IMG/VR virus record: IMGVR_UViG_3300032401_000033
Location: 1-36,111 of that record
DNA length: 36,111 bases
Source of the DNA: a virus
Reading direction: 5' to 3' (one strand)
Within the stretch, counting starts at the first letter, position 1. Every line of letters starts with the position of its first letter. Made by a program: the position numbers and the translations under genes. Positions 16,541 through 23,604 of the stretch are shown one piece after another. The notes under the pieces were generated by a model. It was not told the DNA's origin, searched no databases, and saw only the letters and a list, made by a program, of their open reading frames with translations.

Positions 16541-16896
16541 TGGTGGACGCGGCGGGAATCGAACCCGCGTCCGAATAAGAGCAACTGGTAGATCTACGTG
16601 CGTAGTCGATTTAACGATTCGACAATCGAGGGATGACAGATTTCTCCGTCGTCCTCCACCAGTAGGCTCTTTCAGCTCGACCTACTCAAGCACCTGAACC
16701 ACAGGCTTTGGCTCTGTGAATAGTCGTACTCCCGATTACCAGAGCACTCATCGGTTTCCTATCACTGCTGGTTAAGCAGCGAGTTTCATAGGTTCAGCAC
16801 CTATAAGTGCACAGAATAGTTTCTACGTGACCAACTGTGCATTTCACGGCACGCACTCACCAGCTCCTTCCTACTCGTCGATACCTTTTCGCGCCC
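16541..16896 (-). ncRNA. ssrA: Transfer-messenger RNA (tmRNA), tag AEPMKLAA
   Basis: 356 nt. The 5' end GGGCGCG (16896-16890) pairs with CGCGTCC before the encoded ACCA (3' end 16541), giving a 7-bp acceptor stem with a G3-U70 wobble, the alanine identity element. GGTATCGACG follows the 5' acceptor strand, as in known tmRNAs. The T arm is GCGGG TTCGATT CCCGC. The tag frame GCT GAA CCT ATG AAA CTC GCT GCT TAA (16798-16772) encodes AEPMKLAA-stop, ending in the usual Leu-Ala-Ala. It is preceded by TATAGGT, resembling the bases before the E. coli resume codon. The stop lies in a CTGCT/AGCAG hairpin. An earlier GCA at 16810 would give a longer tag (ALIGAEPMKLAA). It should release ribosomes stalled on broken mRNAs and tag the products. 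CCA is encoded. No promoter of its own is obvious. Confidence 0.93.
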
Positions 16897-16913
16897 ACAG
16901 CCTTCAAACCTCA

Positions 16914-16943
16914 GGCGCAGGACCCTTATCCCTTTCCTGCGCC
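16914..16943 (-). other. Strong hairpin upstream of tmRNA
   Basis: A perfect 9-bp GC-rich stem (GGCGCAGGA / TCCTGCGCC, 12-base loop) lies 17 bases before the tmRNA 5' end and after the DUF932 stop. A smaller GTTG-CCG-CAAC hairpin precedes it. No T tract follows, so it is not a standard terminator. It may guide 5' processing of tmRNA from a DUF932 co-transcript. Confidence 0.6.
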
Positions 16944-16966
16944 CTCGTTGCGGCAACCTCCAACCC

Positions 16967-17989
16967 CTAATTGATGACAACCCCTTTGACCTGGGGCAGA
17001 TGGACCACCCCAATCTTCTTCAAGGCGATGTTCAGCGCGGACTCCTTGATCTTCGCCCCGCTGCCCATCCACACCGACTGAAGCCGGCGGGAAACATCCT
17101 GGTCCACCTTTGGGATGCTTCTAATGTGATCTACATACTCCGTCACGGAGTTGTAGGCAGCCCAGGCCGTTCCCTTGATTCCAGGCAGGCTGTTCGCCGG
17201 TGACTCGAACCGAGCAACCATCCCGTCGCGGATGTTTTCCAAGCGCGTGCTCACCTCGCCCTCCTTGGCGGAGGGCATGATCTCACACACGTACTCAGAT
17301 AGCCACTCGGCATCGATCTCAACGCGGGCCAGGGCGTTGAAAGCCTCACTCAGGTCCTTGTAGTAGTCAGTGGCGATACTCAGGGCCTTCTTGGCCTGCT
17401 CGACCTTCTTCAGGATGTCCGGGAAGTGGCGGATGACAATACCTTCACCAGCTTTCCGAACTGACAGTGCCGCCGACAGCGTGTTCTGACACACCACTCG
17501 GATGGGCGTGAAGAACATCCTCAACGACCTCGACCCGTCATGGGTGTTGGTCAAAAGCAGAAACTTGTTGATGATGTCGTCCGTTCCAATGATACGAATG
17601 CCCTCAGGCAGCTTGGCGAGAATCCAGACTGTCTCGCCCTTGCCCAGCGCCCCGGCGACGTGATACATCGCCGCCTTCTGCCCCACCACAGAATCAAAGA
17701 AGCTGAACGCATCCTTATTCTGGACTGGAGTGTAGAGGCGTCCGACGATTCCGAGCGGAATCTTGTGATCCATCCGCACCGTGGCGAAGTGTCCGCTGAT
17801 GCCGATTGGATCACCAAGCCCGATAGCTTGGATCTTGGCAACCGCCACCTCCCAGTTCAGACTGGCGGCAACGATTGCCTCCTCCGCTGTCGCGGGATTG
17901 CTGAGTTCGGTTCCAAGCCCGTGCCACGGAACTTCCCCAAAGTAGGCAATCTCCGGCTTACCGCTAACTGTACTGATGTTTGCGGGCAT
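16967..17989 (-). CDS. DUF932 (phage/plasmid-like TIGR03299-type) protein
   Basis: 340 residues. GGAGG precedes ATG 17989 by nine bases. The N terminus (GKPEIAYFGEVPWHGLGTEL, then AIVAASLNWEVAVAKIQ), the central RVVCQNTLSAAL and the later GTAWAAYNSVTEYVDH are hallmarks of DUF932, found widely in phages and plasmids. The biochemical role is not established; members are often linked to DNA replication or recombination regions. Here it lies between two structured RNAs, the candidate at 18097-18314 and the tmRNA, which is an unusual context. A possible sigma70-like promoter is 50-80 bases upstream. Confidence 0.88.
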   Translation of the reverse strand: MPANISTVSGKPEIAYFGEVPWHGLGTELSNPATAEEAIVAASLNWEVAVAKIQAIGLGDPIGISGHFATVRMDHKIPLGIVGRLYTPVQNKDAFSFFDSVVGQKAAMYHVAGALGKGETVWILAKLPEGIRIIGTDDIINKFLLLTNTHDGSRSLRMFFTPIRVVCQNTLSAALSVRKAGEGIVIRHFPDILKKVEQAKKALSIATDYYKDLSEAFNALARVEIDAEWLSEYVCEIMPSAKEGEVSTRLENIRDGMVARFESPANSLPGIKGTAWAAYNSVTEYVDHIRSIPKVDQDVSRRLQSVWMGSGAKIKESALNIALKKIGVVHLPQVKGVVIN

Positions 17990-18040
17990 GACTCTGTACC
18001 TCCTTCTTTGAGTAGTTTAGAATTTTGCCTCGCATGTAGT

Positions 18041-18069
18041 GTTATACAACTCTCAGTTGGAGGTGTGCA
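18041..18069 (-). promoter_or_regulatory. Possible sigma70-like promoter for DUF932 gene
   Basis: On the minus strand TGCACA (18069-18064), 17-base spacer, TATAAC (18046-18041). TATAAC is close to the consensus -10 and lies about 50 bases before the DUF932 start. The -35 match is only fair. Confidence 0.35.
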
Positions 18070-18096
18070 TAAGTAAAAGAAACTGATTTAGAGGAA

Positions 18097-18314
18097 GGGA
18101 CCTGGTCGGACTTTCACCGCATCTCTCAGAAGAAGGTTAAGATCGGACATGGGACTTCCGACCGCCCCTTAACATCTGAGTGCTCTATTCGGTCCCGGTA
18201 CCGGACCGCCTGGTAGCGATTTCGCCAGGGTTGGCTACGTACCCATGAGCTGCTGTGTATGTACAATTCAAGCAACGGGTGGATACGATCACGCATTTGA
18301 GCTACTCAGGTCCC
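18097..18314 (-). ncRNA. Unidentified structured RNA candidate (~218 nt)
   Basis: This gap holds no protein frame with a ribosome site. On the minus strand its ends pair perfectly: GGGACCTG (18314-18307) with CAGGTCCC (18104-18097). Inside are several further stems: GTTGCT/AGCAGC (one wobble), CCTG-GCGAAATCGC-TACCAGG, CGGTCC/GGACCG, CTCAGA/TCTGAG enclosing GTTAAG/CTTAAC and GTCGGA/TCCGAT, and a CGG-TGAAAGT-CCG hairpin whose 7-base loop resembles a T-loop. The layout (8-bp terminal stem, then a T-loop-like hairpin near the 3' side) recalls a tRNA- or tmRNA-like end, but there is no CCA, anticodon arm or tag frame. It may be a free ncRNA or a leader of the DUF932 mRNA. I could not place it in a known class. 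Confidence 0.5.
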
Positions 18315-18315
18315 A

Positions 18316-18615
18316 TTAACTCGTACTGAAACCCATCTTCGCTGTAAAAGCGATTACAAAGGTCACATCGGAAGCATCATCTCCATACTGGTTGAGTTTC
18401 CATCTCTGAGAAGGATCAATCGGGTTAAGGTATTCATACATCGGCGGCAATGGTGTAACATCCTCCCCTGTATGAACATCCCTTAGGAAGAGCGCTTCCG
18501 GCGTGCAGGCCATGATAAGGCAGATGCGGGTCGTCTCACTCAGAGGTACGTCATCAATTGACACATACCTCACGTGAAGGAGTAGCTTCTTCCCTTCTAT
18601 GGATTTGGGATTCAT
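18316..18615 (-). CDS. Hypothetical protein
   Basis: 99 residues, ATG 18615. No family recognised. The sequence appears beta-rich (KLLLHVRYVSIDDV, TRICLIMACTPEALFLRD, DVTFVIAFTAKMGF) with a Pro-rich centre (VTPLPPMYEYLNPIDPSQRW). The start has no close Shine-Dalgarno (GAGGA is about 15 bases away, at the end of the upstream gene), and an AGTACAAC sequence lies just before it. Expression may depend on reinitiation from the TOPRIM gene, whose stop is 11 bases upstream. Soluble by appearance. Confidence 0.6.
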   Translation of the reverse strand: MNPKSIEGKKLLLHVRYVSIDDVPLSETTRICLIMACTPEALFLRDVHTGEDVTPLPPMYEYLNPIDPSQRWKLNQYGDDASDVTFVIAFTAKMGFSTS

Positions 18616-18626
18616 ACAATGTTGTA

Positions 18627-19541
18627 CTATTCCTCAACTTCGGGATTCGAATCTTCTTCATTGAATCTTTCGGTAAGCTCCTCAGCAGCCCACTTCAGTG
18701 CGGCCTTTTCCTTCTTCTCCTGCTCGACCTCCTTCTCCCACTTCTCCTGATCAATCAACGGCGTGACATTCGAGCGGATCAGTTCTGCCAGTACCGGCGG
18801 ATCAAGAGCATCCAACTCCCAGGACTCCGTTCCGTACTCCTTGATATACCCCTCGCATCGGGAATCAGACAGCTTCGCCGGGTTGGGAGGAGGGTTGTAC
18901 TGCCGAATCTGGTCCATGGTCAAGGCAATACGACGAACATCTACGTCTGACCGGAACAGAGCCAACCGGTCCGCGATGTCCCTTGTCATATCAATCCCAG
19001 ATGGGTCATGATCTCCAAGATGGAACAAGACACACTCCTTCCCTTTCTGCTCCTGAGTAATCAACCGCGTGGACGCTTCCCACATCGCCGTCTGGGAGAC
19101 ATACCCACGGCAGCTGAAGCAGGTCACGCCCAAGGCCTGACTGGCCTGCTCGATTACGTCAATGAGTGCGTCCTTCTCGACCCAGACTTCAACATAACAA
19201 GGCTGAGTCTTCCACTTGTTTCTTCTGTACTGCCTGACGGCGACCTCGACGATCTCCGAAGGGCTGTTCCAGTGGGAAAGACTGCGGGAGAAACGAGTCC
19301 GGTCTTTAATTGCATCCCAATCAATGAGCCCGGCAAGTCGGGCGTCACTGATGGTACACGAAAGTTTGTCGTAGGACTTGTCCGTGTTGGGAAGAATATC
19401 TCTGGCGACGAACTGATAGTACAGCTGCCGGATGGTCAGCTGATAGCCCATCTCTTCGTACTCGGCGATGATTTCATTTGCCTTGTCGATGATGGCCCGA
19501 GTCTCAGCTCTGAACGTCTGGTCCTGATACTTGATTTTCAC
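18627..19541 (-). CDS. Topoisomerase VI subunit A / Spo11-like TOPRIM protein
   Basis: 304 residues with GTG start 19541 after AAGGAG (seven-base spacing). The N-terminal half has TIRQLYYQFVARDILPN (37-53), resembling the winged-helix 5Y-CAP region of Topo VI-A relatives with Tyr41/Tyr42. The second half has TOPRIM signatures: Glu122 in VEVWVEKDAL and the Asp-x-Asp of HLGDHDPSGID (177-179). The C terminus is a charged helix (QEKWEKEVEQEKKEKAALKW). Such stand-alone proteins occur in phages and mobile elements without a B subunit; their reaction is not settled, with DNA cleavage or topological activity likely. The gene overlaps the peptidase gene by 38 bases. Confidence 0.75.
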   Translation of the reverse strand: MKIKYQDQTFRAETRAIIDKANEIIAEYEEMGYQLTIRQLYYQFVARDILPNTDKSYDKLSCTISDARLAGLIDWDAIKDRTRFSRSLSHWNSPSEIVEVAVRQYRRNKWKTQPCYVEVWVEKDALIDVIEQASQALGVTCFSCRGYVSQTAMWEASTRLITQEQKGKECVLFHLGDHDPSGIDMTRDIADRLALFRSDVDVRRIALTMDQIRQYNPPPNPAKLSDSRCEGYIKEYGTESWELDALDPPVLAELIRSNVTPLIDQEKWEKEVEQEKKEKAALKWAAEELTERFNEEDSNPEVEE

Positions 19542-20082
19542 TGGAAGTCTCCTTCGGTGTACTTACAGTACTAAGTTTCTTCTCGTAGTACTTGACTCGC
19601 TCTCTGTACTTTACGACCTTGTTGCGAGCCTCCTTCAGCTTGGTAAGCCATTGCTTGAGAAGGGCCTGAGAACCGGCTAGCTCTACGCGATCTTTGTTAG
19701 TTCCAGTAAGAGGGGTAGGTGGAGGGGTCTTAAGCCGAAACTCAAGTGTCTCGGCCCACTCCCACTGCTTTCGCCACTCGGGATGGCGGAAATCATATCG
19801 GGCATCATGCATGTTCCGATGATGAACTCCTTGACAATGGGCGAGTTCGTGGGCAATGAGTTTTGCCAGCGTCGGCTTATCAAAGGGGTCAGGAGGAAGG
19901 TAGAGAGTCACGTACTTCGAACTGTAACAAGCCTCACCATGAACTCTGCCAGAACCAGAGTATCGGACGAAAACTCGAAGTGCTGCGGTCCAGCGGGCAT
20001 CCAGCATTTCCTTCTCGGCAACGCGGACGATGAAGGTCTTTAGGTTACGCGTGCACCAGTGGGTGTGGTTGTTGATCTGCAT
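19504..20082 (-). CDS. Zinc metallopeptidase-like protein (HExxHxxGxxH)
   Basis: 192 residues. ATG 20082 is chosen because AAGGAG sits six bases upstream; a longer open frame to 20235 overlaps the SEC-C gene. Residues 78-88 are [11 protein letters not shown], which fits the metzincin zinc motif HExxHxxGxxH exactly (His78, Glu79, His82, His88). A beta-rich stretch precedes it ([28 protein letters not shown]), and a basic coiled-coil tail follows ([30 protein letters not shown]). The family could be SprT-like or a small phage metzincin. No signal peptide, so it would act in the cytoplasm or in the virion. Target unknown. Confidence 0.68.
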   Translation of the reverse strand: MQINNHTHWCTRNLKTFIVRVAEKEMLDARWTAALRVFVRYSGSGRVHGEACYSSKYVTLYLPPDPFDKPTLAKLIAHELAHCQGVHHRNMHDARYDFRHPEWRKQWEWAETLEFRLKTPPPTPLTGTNKDRVELAGSQALLKQWLTKLKEARNKVVKYRERVKYYEKKLSTVSTPKETSSENQVSGPDVQS

Positions 20083-20239
20083 TTCGAACTCCTTTTTCCA
20101 TCTCGGCCAGGTTTCGAGCGCCTCGTTCGAGATCGGCCTTGAACCACTCCTGCCACTCTCGGTCTTCCCTGCCCAAGCAGCATCTCTTGTACTTGAGGCC
20201 ACTTCCACACGGACACGGGGCATTGCGTCCAACACTCAT
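20045..20239 (-). CDS. SEC-C motif zinc-binding protein
   Basis: 64 residues from ATG 20239 with GAGGAG just upstream; a longer ATG at 20257 lacks a ribosome site. Residues 5-21, [17 protein letters not shown], are a textbook SEC-C zinc motif (Cys9, Cys11, Cys20, Cys21), the same module found at the C terminus of SecA, where it binds SecB and ribosomes. The rest is a short charged helix ([24 protein letters not shown]). In phages such mini-proteins are of unknown role. Its start overlaps the stop of a small upstream ORF (TAATG), and its end overlaps the peptidase gene by 38 bases. Confidence 0.8.
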   Translation of the reverse strand: MSVGRNAPCPCGSGLKYKRCCLGREDREWQEWFKADLERGARNLAEMEKGVRNADQQPHPLVHA

Positions 20240-20367
20240 TAGGCTCCTCTCACGCATCGCCTGTACCCTTTCTCAACCATACCTGTACGATCCACTATGG
20301 AGATGTAACTGCTCCGCGGCCTGCACGCCGCGCGCTTCAACTCACCTCTGAACTTCGATCGTTTCAC
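20239..20367 (-). CDS. Small basic ORF upstream of SEC-C gene
   Basis: 42 residues. GTG 20367 follows GGAGG by six bases, and the TAA overlaps the ATG of the SEC-C gene (TAATG), both typical of a translated, coupled leader gene. The product is very basic ([20 protein letters not shown]). The region also folds into a GC-rich hairpin (CGCGGC-GTGCAG-GCCGCG), so it may instead be a structured leader that controls the downstream genes. No family recognised. Confidence 0.4.
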   Translation of the reverse strand: MKRSKFRGELKRAACRPRSSYISIVDRTGMVEKGYRRCVRGA

Positions 20368-20403
20368 CTGCTGCCTCCAATCCACTGTTGTTTGTTATTA
20401 CAG

Positions 20404-20451
20404 TATATAGGTTAGAAGTGGTGAGATGGCAATAGGAAAGTTAAAACTTTC
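20404..20451 (-). promoter_or_regulatory. Sigma70-like promoter with adjacent palindrome
   Basis: Minus strand: TTGCCA (20432-20427), 17-base spacer, TATATA (20409-20404), a good sigma70-like pair about 40 bases before the small ORF. Directly upstream is a palindrome, GAAAGTT-TT-AACTTTC (20451-20436), placed where an operator or UP-like element would be. It should drive the SEC-C, peptidase and TOPRIM genes. Confidence 0.5.
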
Positions 20452-20505
20452 TTTTGGGGTTGAGCCTAGAGAACTGGGCCGCCGGAAATCGCGTTACCAA
20501 AAAAC

Positions 20506-22353
20506 TTACATATACCAACCAACGCGGGGGCCTTCAACGTGAATGATCTTCCAACCAGGCTTATAATCTCTTTCGAGCTCAACAGCGGCGAGTTTCTTCG
20601 CATGAATTTCATCTTCAGCGTCAACGTCAACTTCCTCTTTCATACCGTTGGGCCACTGAGCAAGTACGGTATAGCGATCAAGCCTCTTCTCGCCCACCAA
20701 CCTGTCGATCACTGACTCTTCAGGCACCGGCTTGACAGGTTTTTGAGCTGGTGCAACTTTCTCTTTCGCCACTGCTGTGATCGGATTGCCTATAAGATCG
20801 ACTTTCATGCCCCCTGGAAGGCCTTTCGTTGACGTAATCTTGTTCCTTCGAGCAATGAAATCCTCACCAACCTTCTGTGGGCATCCCACCAGATTGGTCA
20901 GCTGATTGTTAGACACATCAAAGTCGCGGGCAACTTCTTCAGGTCCGCCTTCAAGCGTAGTAAGATGATTGTGAACGGCTACCATGTACCCAACCTTCCC
21001 GGGGCATCCCTTGAGTGACTGAAGAGAGTTGAAACCCACATCAATTTCTCCTGGAACTACTGCGGGCATACCTTCGAGAGACACAAGTTGATTCATAGAC
21101 GCGAAGACGCCCCCAACCTTCTGTGGGCATCCCTGCATCGTCGTCAGCTCGTTGTTGTAGATACTAAACAGCCCACCAACTTCGAGCGGGGCCCCTTCTA
21201 AGGACTTCAACCTGTTGTGACAGACAGTAAACATCTTCAGGCATTTCTCAGGCCCACCTTTGAGAGAAAAAAGGTGACAACCAGATGCGTCAAACGATGA
21301 AACCACTCGTGGCATGCCCTCAAGGTCGGTAATTGACGTCTGCCTCACGGTGTACGATCCACCAACTTCGACAGGACCGCCCTTGAGCGTCTTTAGCTGT
21401 CGACAACCATCTAACTCAAATCTACCGCCGACCTTCTGTGGTGCCCCCTCAAGCGAGGTAAACTCGTTGTCGCCAAGCAGACAATCTCCAGTGATCTCCC
21501 TCGGACAGCCAACCAGTGACTTTAGATGGGTGGATGAGAAATTACATAAGCCATCAACTTTGCCGAACTTGATCGGTATTTTGCTCAGCTCCAAGCCGCG
21601 GAAGTTTACTTCTCCTTTGACGTCAATTGATCCATCAGGATTCTTATTCCAATTAGTGCCGAACTTGTTGGTCAACCACTCCTCATCAAAGGTCATTCGA
21701 TTATGAATGAGATTGACCGGAACACCTTCACCTTTTAGGAACCGCTGGGCCTCCGCCTGATTCATTGATCGGTCAGTTGAGTCATAGGCATGCAGTTCCT
21801 TCGGCAGAGTACCGCCATGGGGCAGGGCATAGATCGCCACTTTGTTGTACTTGTCTCTGTCAGGATAGTGCTTGGAAAGAAAATAGTAGAAGACAGTGCC
21901 TTGACTACGATAACTATCCCAGTGAGATTTTGTAGATTCCGAAGCTACACACCAACGAGACCCTTTGCCGTACTTCTTGGAAGCTTCCCAGGTGTGGGGA
22001 GAAACGACCAGAACTTTGTCGTTCTCGAAGACCTTTGTGGCGTCCTTCTCGGTCTTCTTCACGACATCCACTTGGGCAATCTTTGCCTCCTGAGCGTCTA
22101 CGAACTCCTTGAACTCACTCCAGAGGCCTTTGCCCCACTTCAAGATGTCGTTCTCCTCACCGCGGAGGACCTGACGTTGCTTGAGAGTCTTGAACTTATC
22201 AATGTACATTTCGACATCATCAGCAGTAGGCTTCTGCTCACCTTCTTGATACTTAGCTGCAAGCCACTTCTGTGTCACCTCATCCCAGATACTCTCAGAA
22301 AGCCTTTGTCTAGGTCGAAGGATAGACTTGATGCTCTCTCGGATATCAGACAT
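20506..22353 (-). CDS. Leucine-rich-repeat protein with N-terminal WC-motif domain
   Basis: 615 residues, ATG 22353. The N terminus RESIKSILRPRQRLSE is similar to the shared tag. Residues ~115-200 contain KYGKGSRWCVASESTKSHWDSYRSQGTVFYYFL, a module known from many phage proteins but without assigned function. From ~245 to ~540 are about twelve repeats of 20-23 residues with the pattern L-x-SLEG-x-P-x-x-VGG-x-F-x-x-x-x-N-x-L, a leucine-rich repeat solenoid. A second tag-like motif, EESVIDRLVGEKR, precedes a ~60-residue C-terminal domain. LRRs bind proteins; the partner is unknown. A close paralogue is encoded immediately upstream. A GTATTAC element lies 19 bases before the start. Confidence 0.8.
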   Translation of the reverse strand: MSDIRESIKSILRPRQRLSESIWDEVTQKWLAAKYQEGEQKPTADDVEMYIDKFKTLKQRQVLRGEENDILKWGKGLWSEFKEFVDAQEAKIAQVDVVKKTEKDATKVFENDKVLVVSPHTWEASKKYGKGSRWCVASESTKSHWDSYRSQGTVFYYFLSKHYPDRDKYNKVAIYALPHGGTLPKELHAYDSTDRSMNQAEAQRFLKGEGVPVNLIHNRMTFDEEWLTNKFGTNWNKNPDGSIDVKGEVNFRGLELSKIPIKFGKVDGLCNFSSTHLKSLVGCPREITGDCLLGDNEFTSLEGAPQKVGGRFELDGCRQLKTLKGGPVEVGGSYTVRQTSITDLEGMPRVVSSFDASGCHLFSLKGGPEKCLKMFTVCHNRLKSLEGAPLEVGGLFSIYNNELTTMQGCPQKVGGVFASMNQLVSLEGMPAVVPGEIDVGFNSLQSLKGCPGKVGYMVAVHNHLTTLEGGPEEVARDFDVSNNQLTNLVGCPQKVGEDFIARRNKITSTKGLPGGMKVDLIGNPITAVAKEKVAPAQKPVKPVPEESVIDRLVGEKRLDRYTVLAQWPNGMKEEVDVDAEDEIHAKKLAAVELERDYKPGWKIIHVEGPRVGWYM

Positions 22354-22372
22354 AGTAGTTGCCTCTCATGGT

Positions 22373-22379
22373 GTAATAC
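22373..22379 (-). promoter_or_regulatory. GTATTAC element before LRR gene
   Basis: Minus-strand GTATTACACCA begins 26 bases before ATG 22353, with 19 bases between the 7-mer and the start. The element at 24493-24499 has the same spacing and the same following bases (ACxxA). No -35 box is visible. Confidence 0.35.
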
Positions 22380-22381
22380 AA

Positions 22382-23152
22382 TCAGAGGGGACGAGCGCCG
22401 ACAAGTTTGTCGATTACACTGTCAACCACACCCCACCTTGCCTTCATGTACTTCCGGACGTCTCTAACGCTCAGCTTCACCGGATTGTGGCCGAGGAAAA
22501 TCTGGCCACCAATATCCGCCGGAATACCCTTGATCGATGTCAATAAACAACTTGCAGCACTGAAGTAGCCTTTCACGTGAGCCGGAGCGCCTCTAAGGGA
22601 AGTCAGTGGATTTCGCGCACAACTAAAGTGGCCTTCGACAATGTGAGGACCACCTTCAAGTGTTTCCAGCTTGTTGCTACTGCAGTGAAAGGAACCATGG
22701 ACGATCGAAGGACATCCCTCAAGAGAGATCAACCTGTTGTAAGGAATAAAGATATCTCCGCCAACCTGTTCAGGCATACCCTCGAGTGTTTTTATCTCGG
22801 TATGCTCGACTTCGAACGAACCACGAACTATTTTCGGGCAATGTGTAAGAGAAGAAAGCTTTGTCCTTCCACCTTTCCAGCCTGGCCCAACTTGAAAGCG
22901 CCCTCCTACTTCATAAGGACAACCTTCTAGCGAAGCAAGGTTGTTCCCTCGAAGATAAAAAGACTCAGACACAATTCCAAACCTCACAGGAAGCCGAGAC
23001 AGTGGATCAAGCTCGATTTGTACTCCACCATATGCATATGCACCAAGGTAAGACGGGAAGACATCAATCACCCCTGAAGGACGCACTTTGAAGACGAGAT
23101 TTTGGTGACGAAGTTGCTGGAGGATGAACTCTCGGTTTGCGGAGTCGCTCAT
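22382..23152 (-). CDS. Leucine-rich-repeat protein, paralogue, C-terminal tag
   Basis: 256 residues. ATG 23152 overlaps the TAA of the upstream gene (TAATG). About seven LRR units of the same type as the neighbour (NNLASLEGCPYEVGGRF, NRLISLEGCPSIVHGSF, NPLTSLRGAPAHVKGYF). It lacks the WC-motif domain. The last residues, VVDSVIDKLVGARPL, are a near copy of the SVIDRLVGEKRL segment in the neighbour, so both share an LRR array plus this tail. The two genes look like a duplication with domain loss. Likely a protein-binding solenoid; target unknown. Confidence 0.78.
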   Translation of the reverse strand: MSDSANREFILQQLRHQNLVFKVRPSGVIDVFPSYLGAYAYGGVQIELDPLSRLPVRFGIVSESFYLRGNNLASLEGCPYEVGGRFQVGPGWKGGRTKLSSLTHCPKIVRGSFEVEHTEIKTLEGMPEQVGGDIFIPYNRLISLEGCPSIVHGSFHCSSNKLETLEGGPHIVEGHFSCARNPLTSLRGAPAHVKGYFSAASCLLTSIKGIPADIGGQIFLGHNPVKLSVRDVRKYMKARWGVVDSVIDKLVGARPL

Positions 23153-23604
23153 TAGAGGGTTTCCGCTTCGTGTGAGGCTTGGTCCTTTGGGAGGCAGATA
23201 AAGCCCCTCACCACTTCGTCTGGAGCATAGTCTCTAAGTGCTTGGGCATCCCATTTCTCTGCCCACATAAAGATCTCAAGGAAATCATGTACCTTCAATT
23301 CACTGCCATCACTCGCTCGCCAACGACGAAGCGACCCTTTGATTGGCCAGTAGCGATATGACCCAAAATTAAGCGCTTTGGTACCTTCTCCATGTTGAAG
23401 TTCGTGGGCGAGTGCTTCCAAGTTTTGCTTGATATCCCAACCGAGCATCTCCAACTCACGTTTACTGAGATTCTGCTTCTGAAAAGCCCAGCGGGCGTAG
23501 GCCCGCAAAGACTCATCACTCATGAGGTTGCTCATGCCCTCACTGAGGAGAGAGTCAATCACTTGTTCAACAAGATCAGGCCTAATCGGCTTCAAGCATT
23601 TCAT
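23152..23604 (-). CDS. Tag-bearing protein with HExxH motif
   Basis: 150 residues from ATG 23604, with GAGG six bases upstream; it overlaps the end of the preceding gene by 23 bases. The N terminus PDLVEQVIDSLLSEGMSNL fits the shared motif, ending Leu-Ser-Glu-Gly. HELQH (67-71) in NLEALAHELQHGEG is an HExxH zinc-peptidase signature. A third zinc ligand is not obvious. It could be a small metallopeptidase with a trimmed N terminus, but a fortuitous HExxH cannot be excluded. It begins a three-gene coupled run with the two LRR genes. Confidence 0.6.
   Translation of the reverse strand: MKCLKPIRPDLVEQVIDSLLSEGMSNLMSDESLRAYARWAFQKQNLSKRELEMLGWDIKQNLEALAHELQHGEGTKALNFGSYRYWPIKGSLRRWRASDGSELKVHDFLEIFMWAEKWDAQALRDYAPDEVVRGFICLPKDQASHEAETL

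Noticed and set aside
16344-17013. Open frames on both strands across 16.34-17.01 kb
   Set aside because: The region is occupied by the tmRNA gene and its upstream hairpin; the products have no protein-like character.
18097-18314. tRNA or second tmRNA
   Set aside because: The terminal stem and T-loop-like hairpin are suggestive, but there is no CCA, anticodon arm, canonical TTCRANY loop or tag frame.
20083-20235. N-terminal extension of the metallopeptidase
   Set aside because: AAGGAG with six-base spacing marks ATG 20082; the extension overlaps the SEC-C gene and is low in conserved character.
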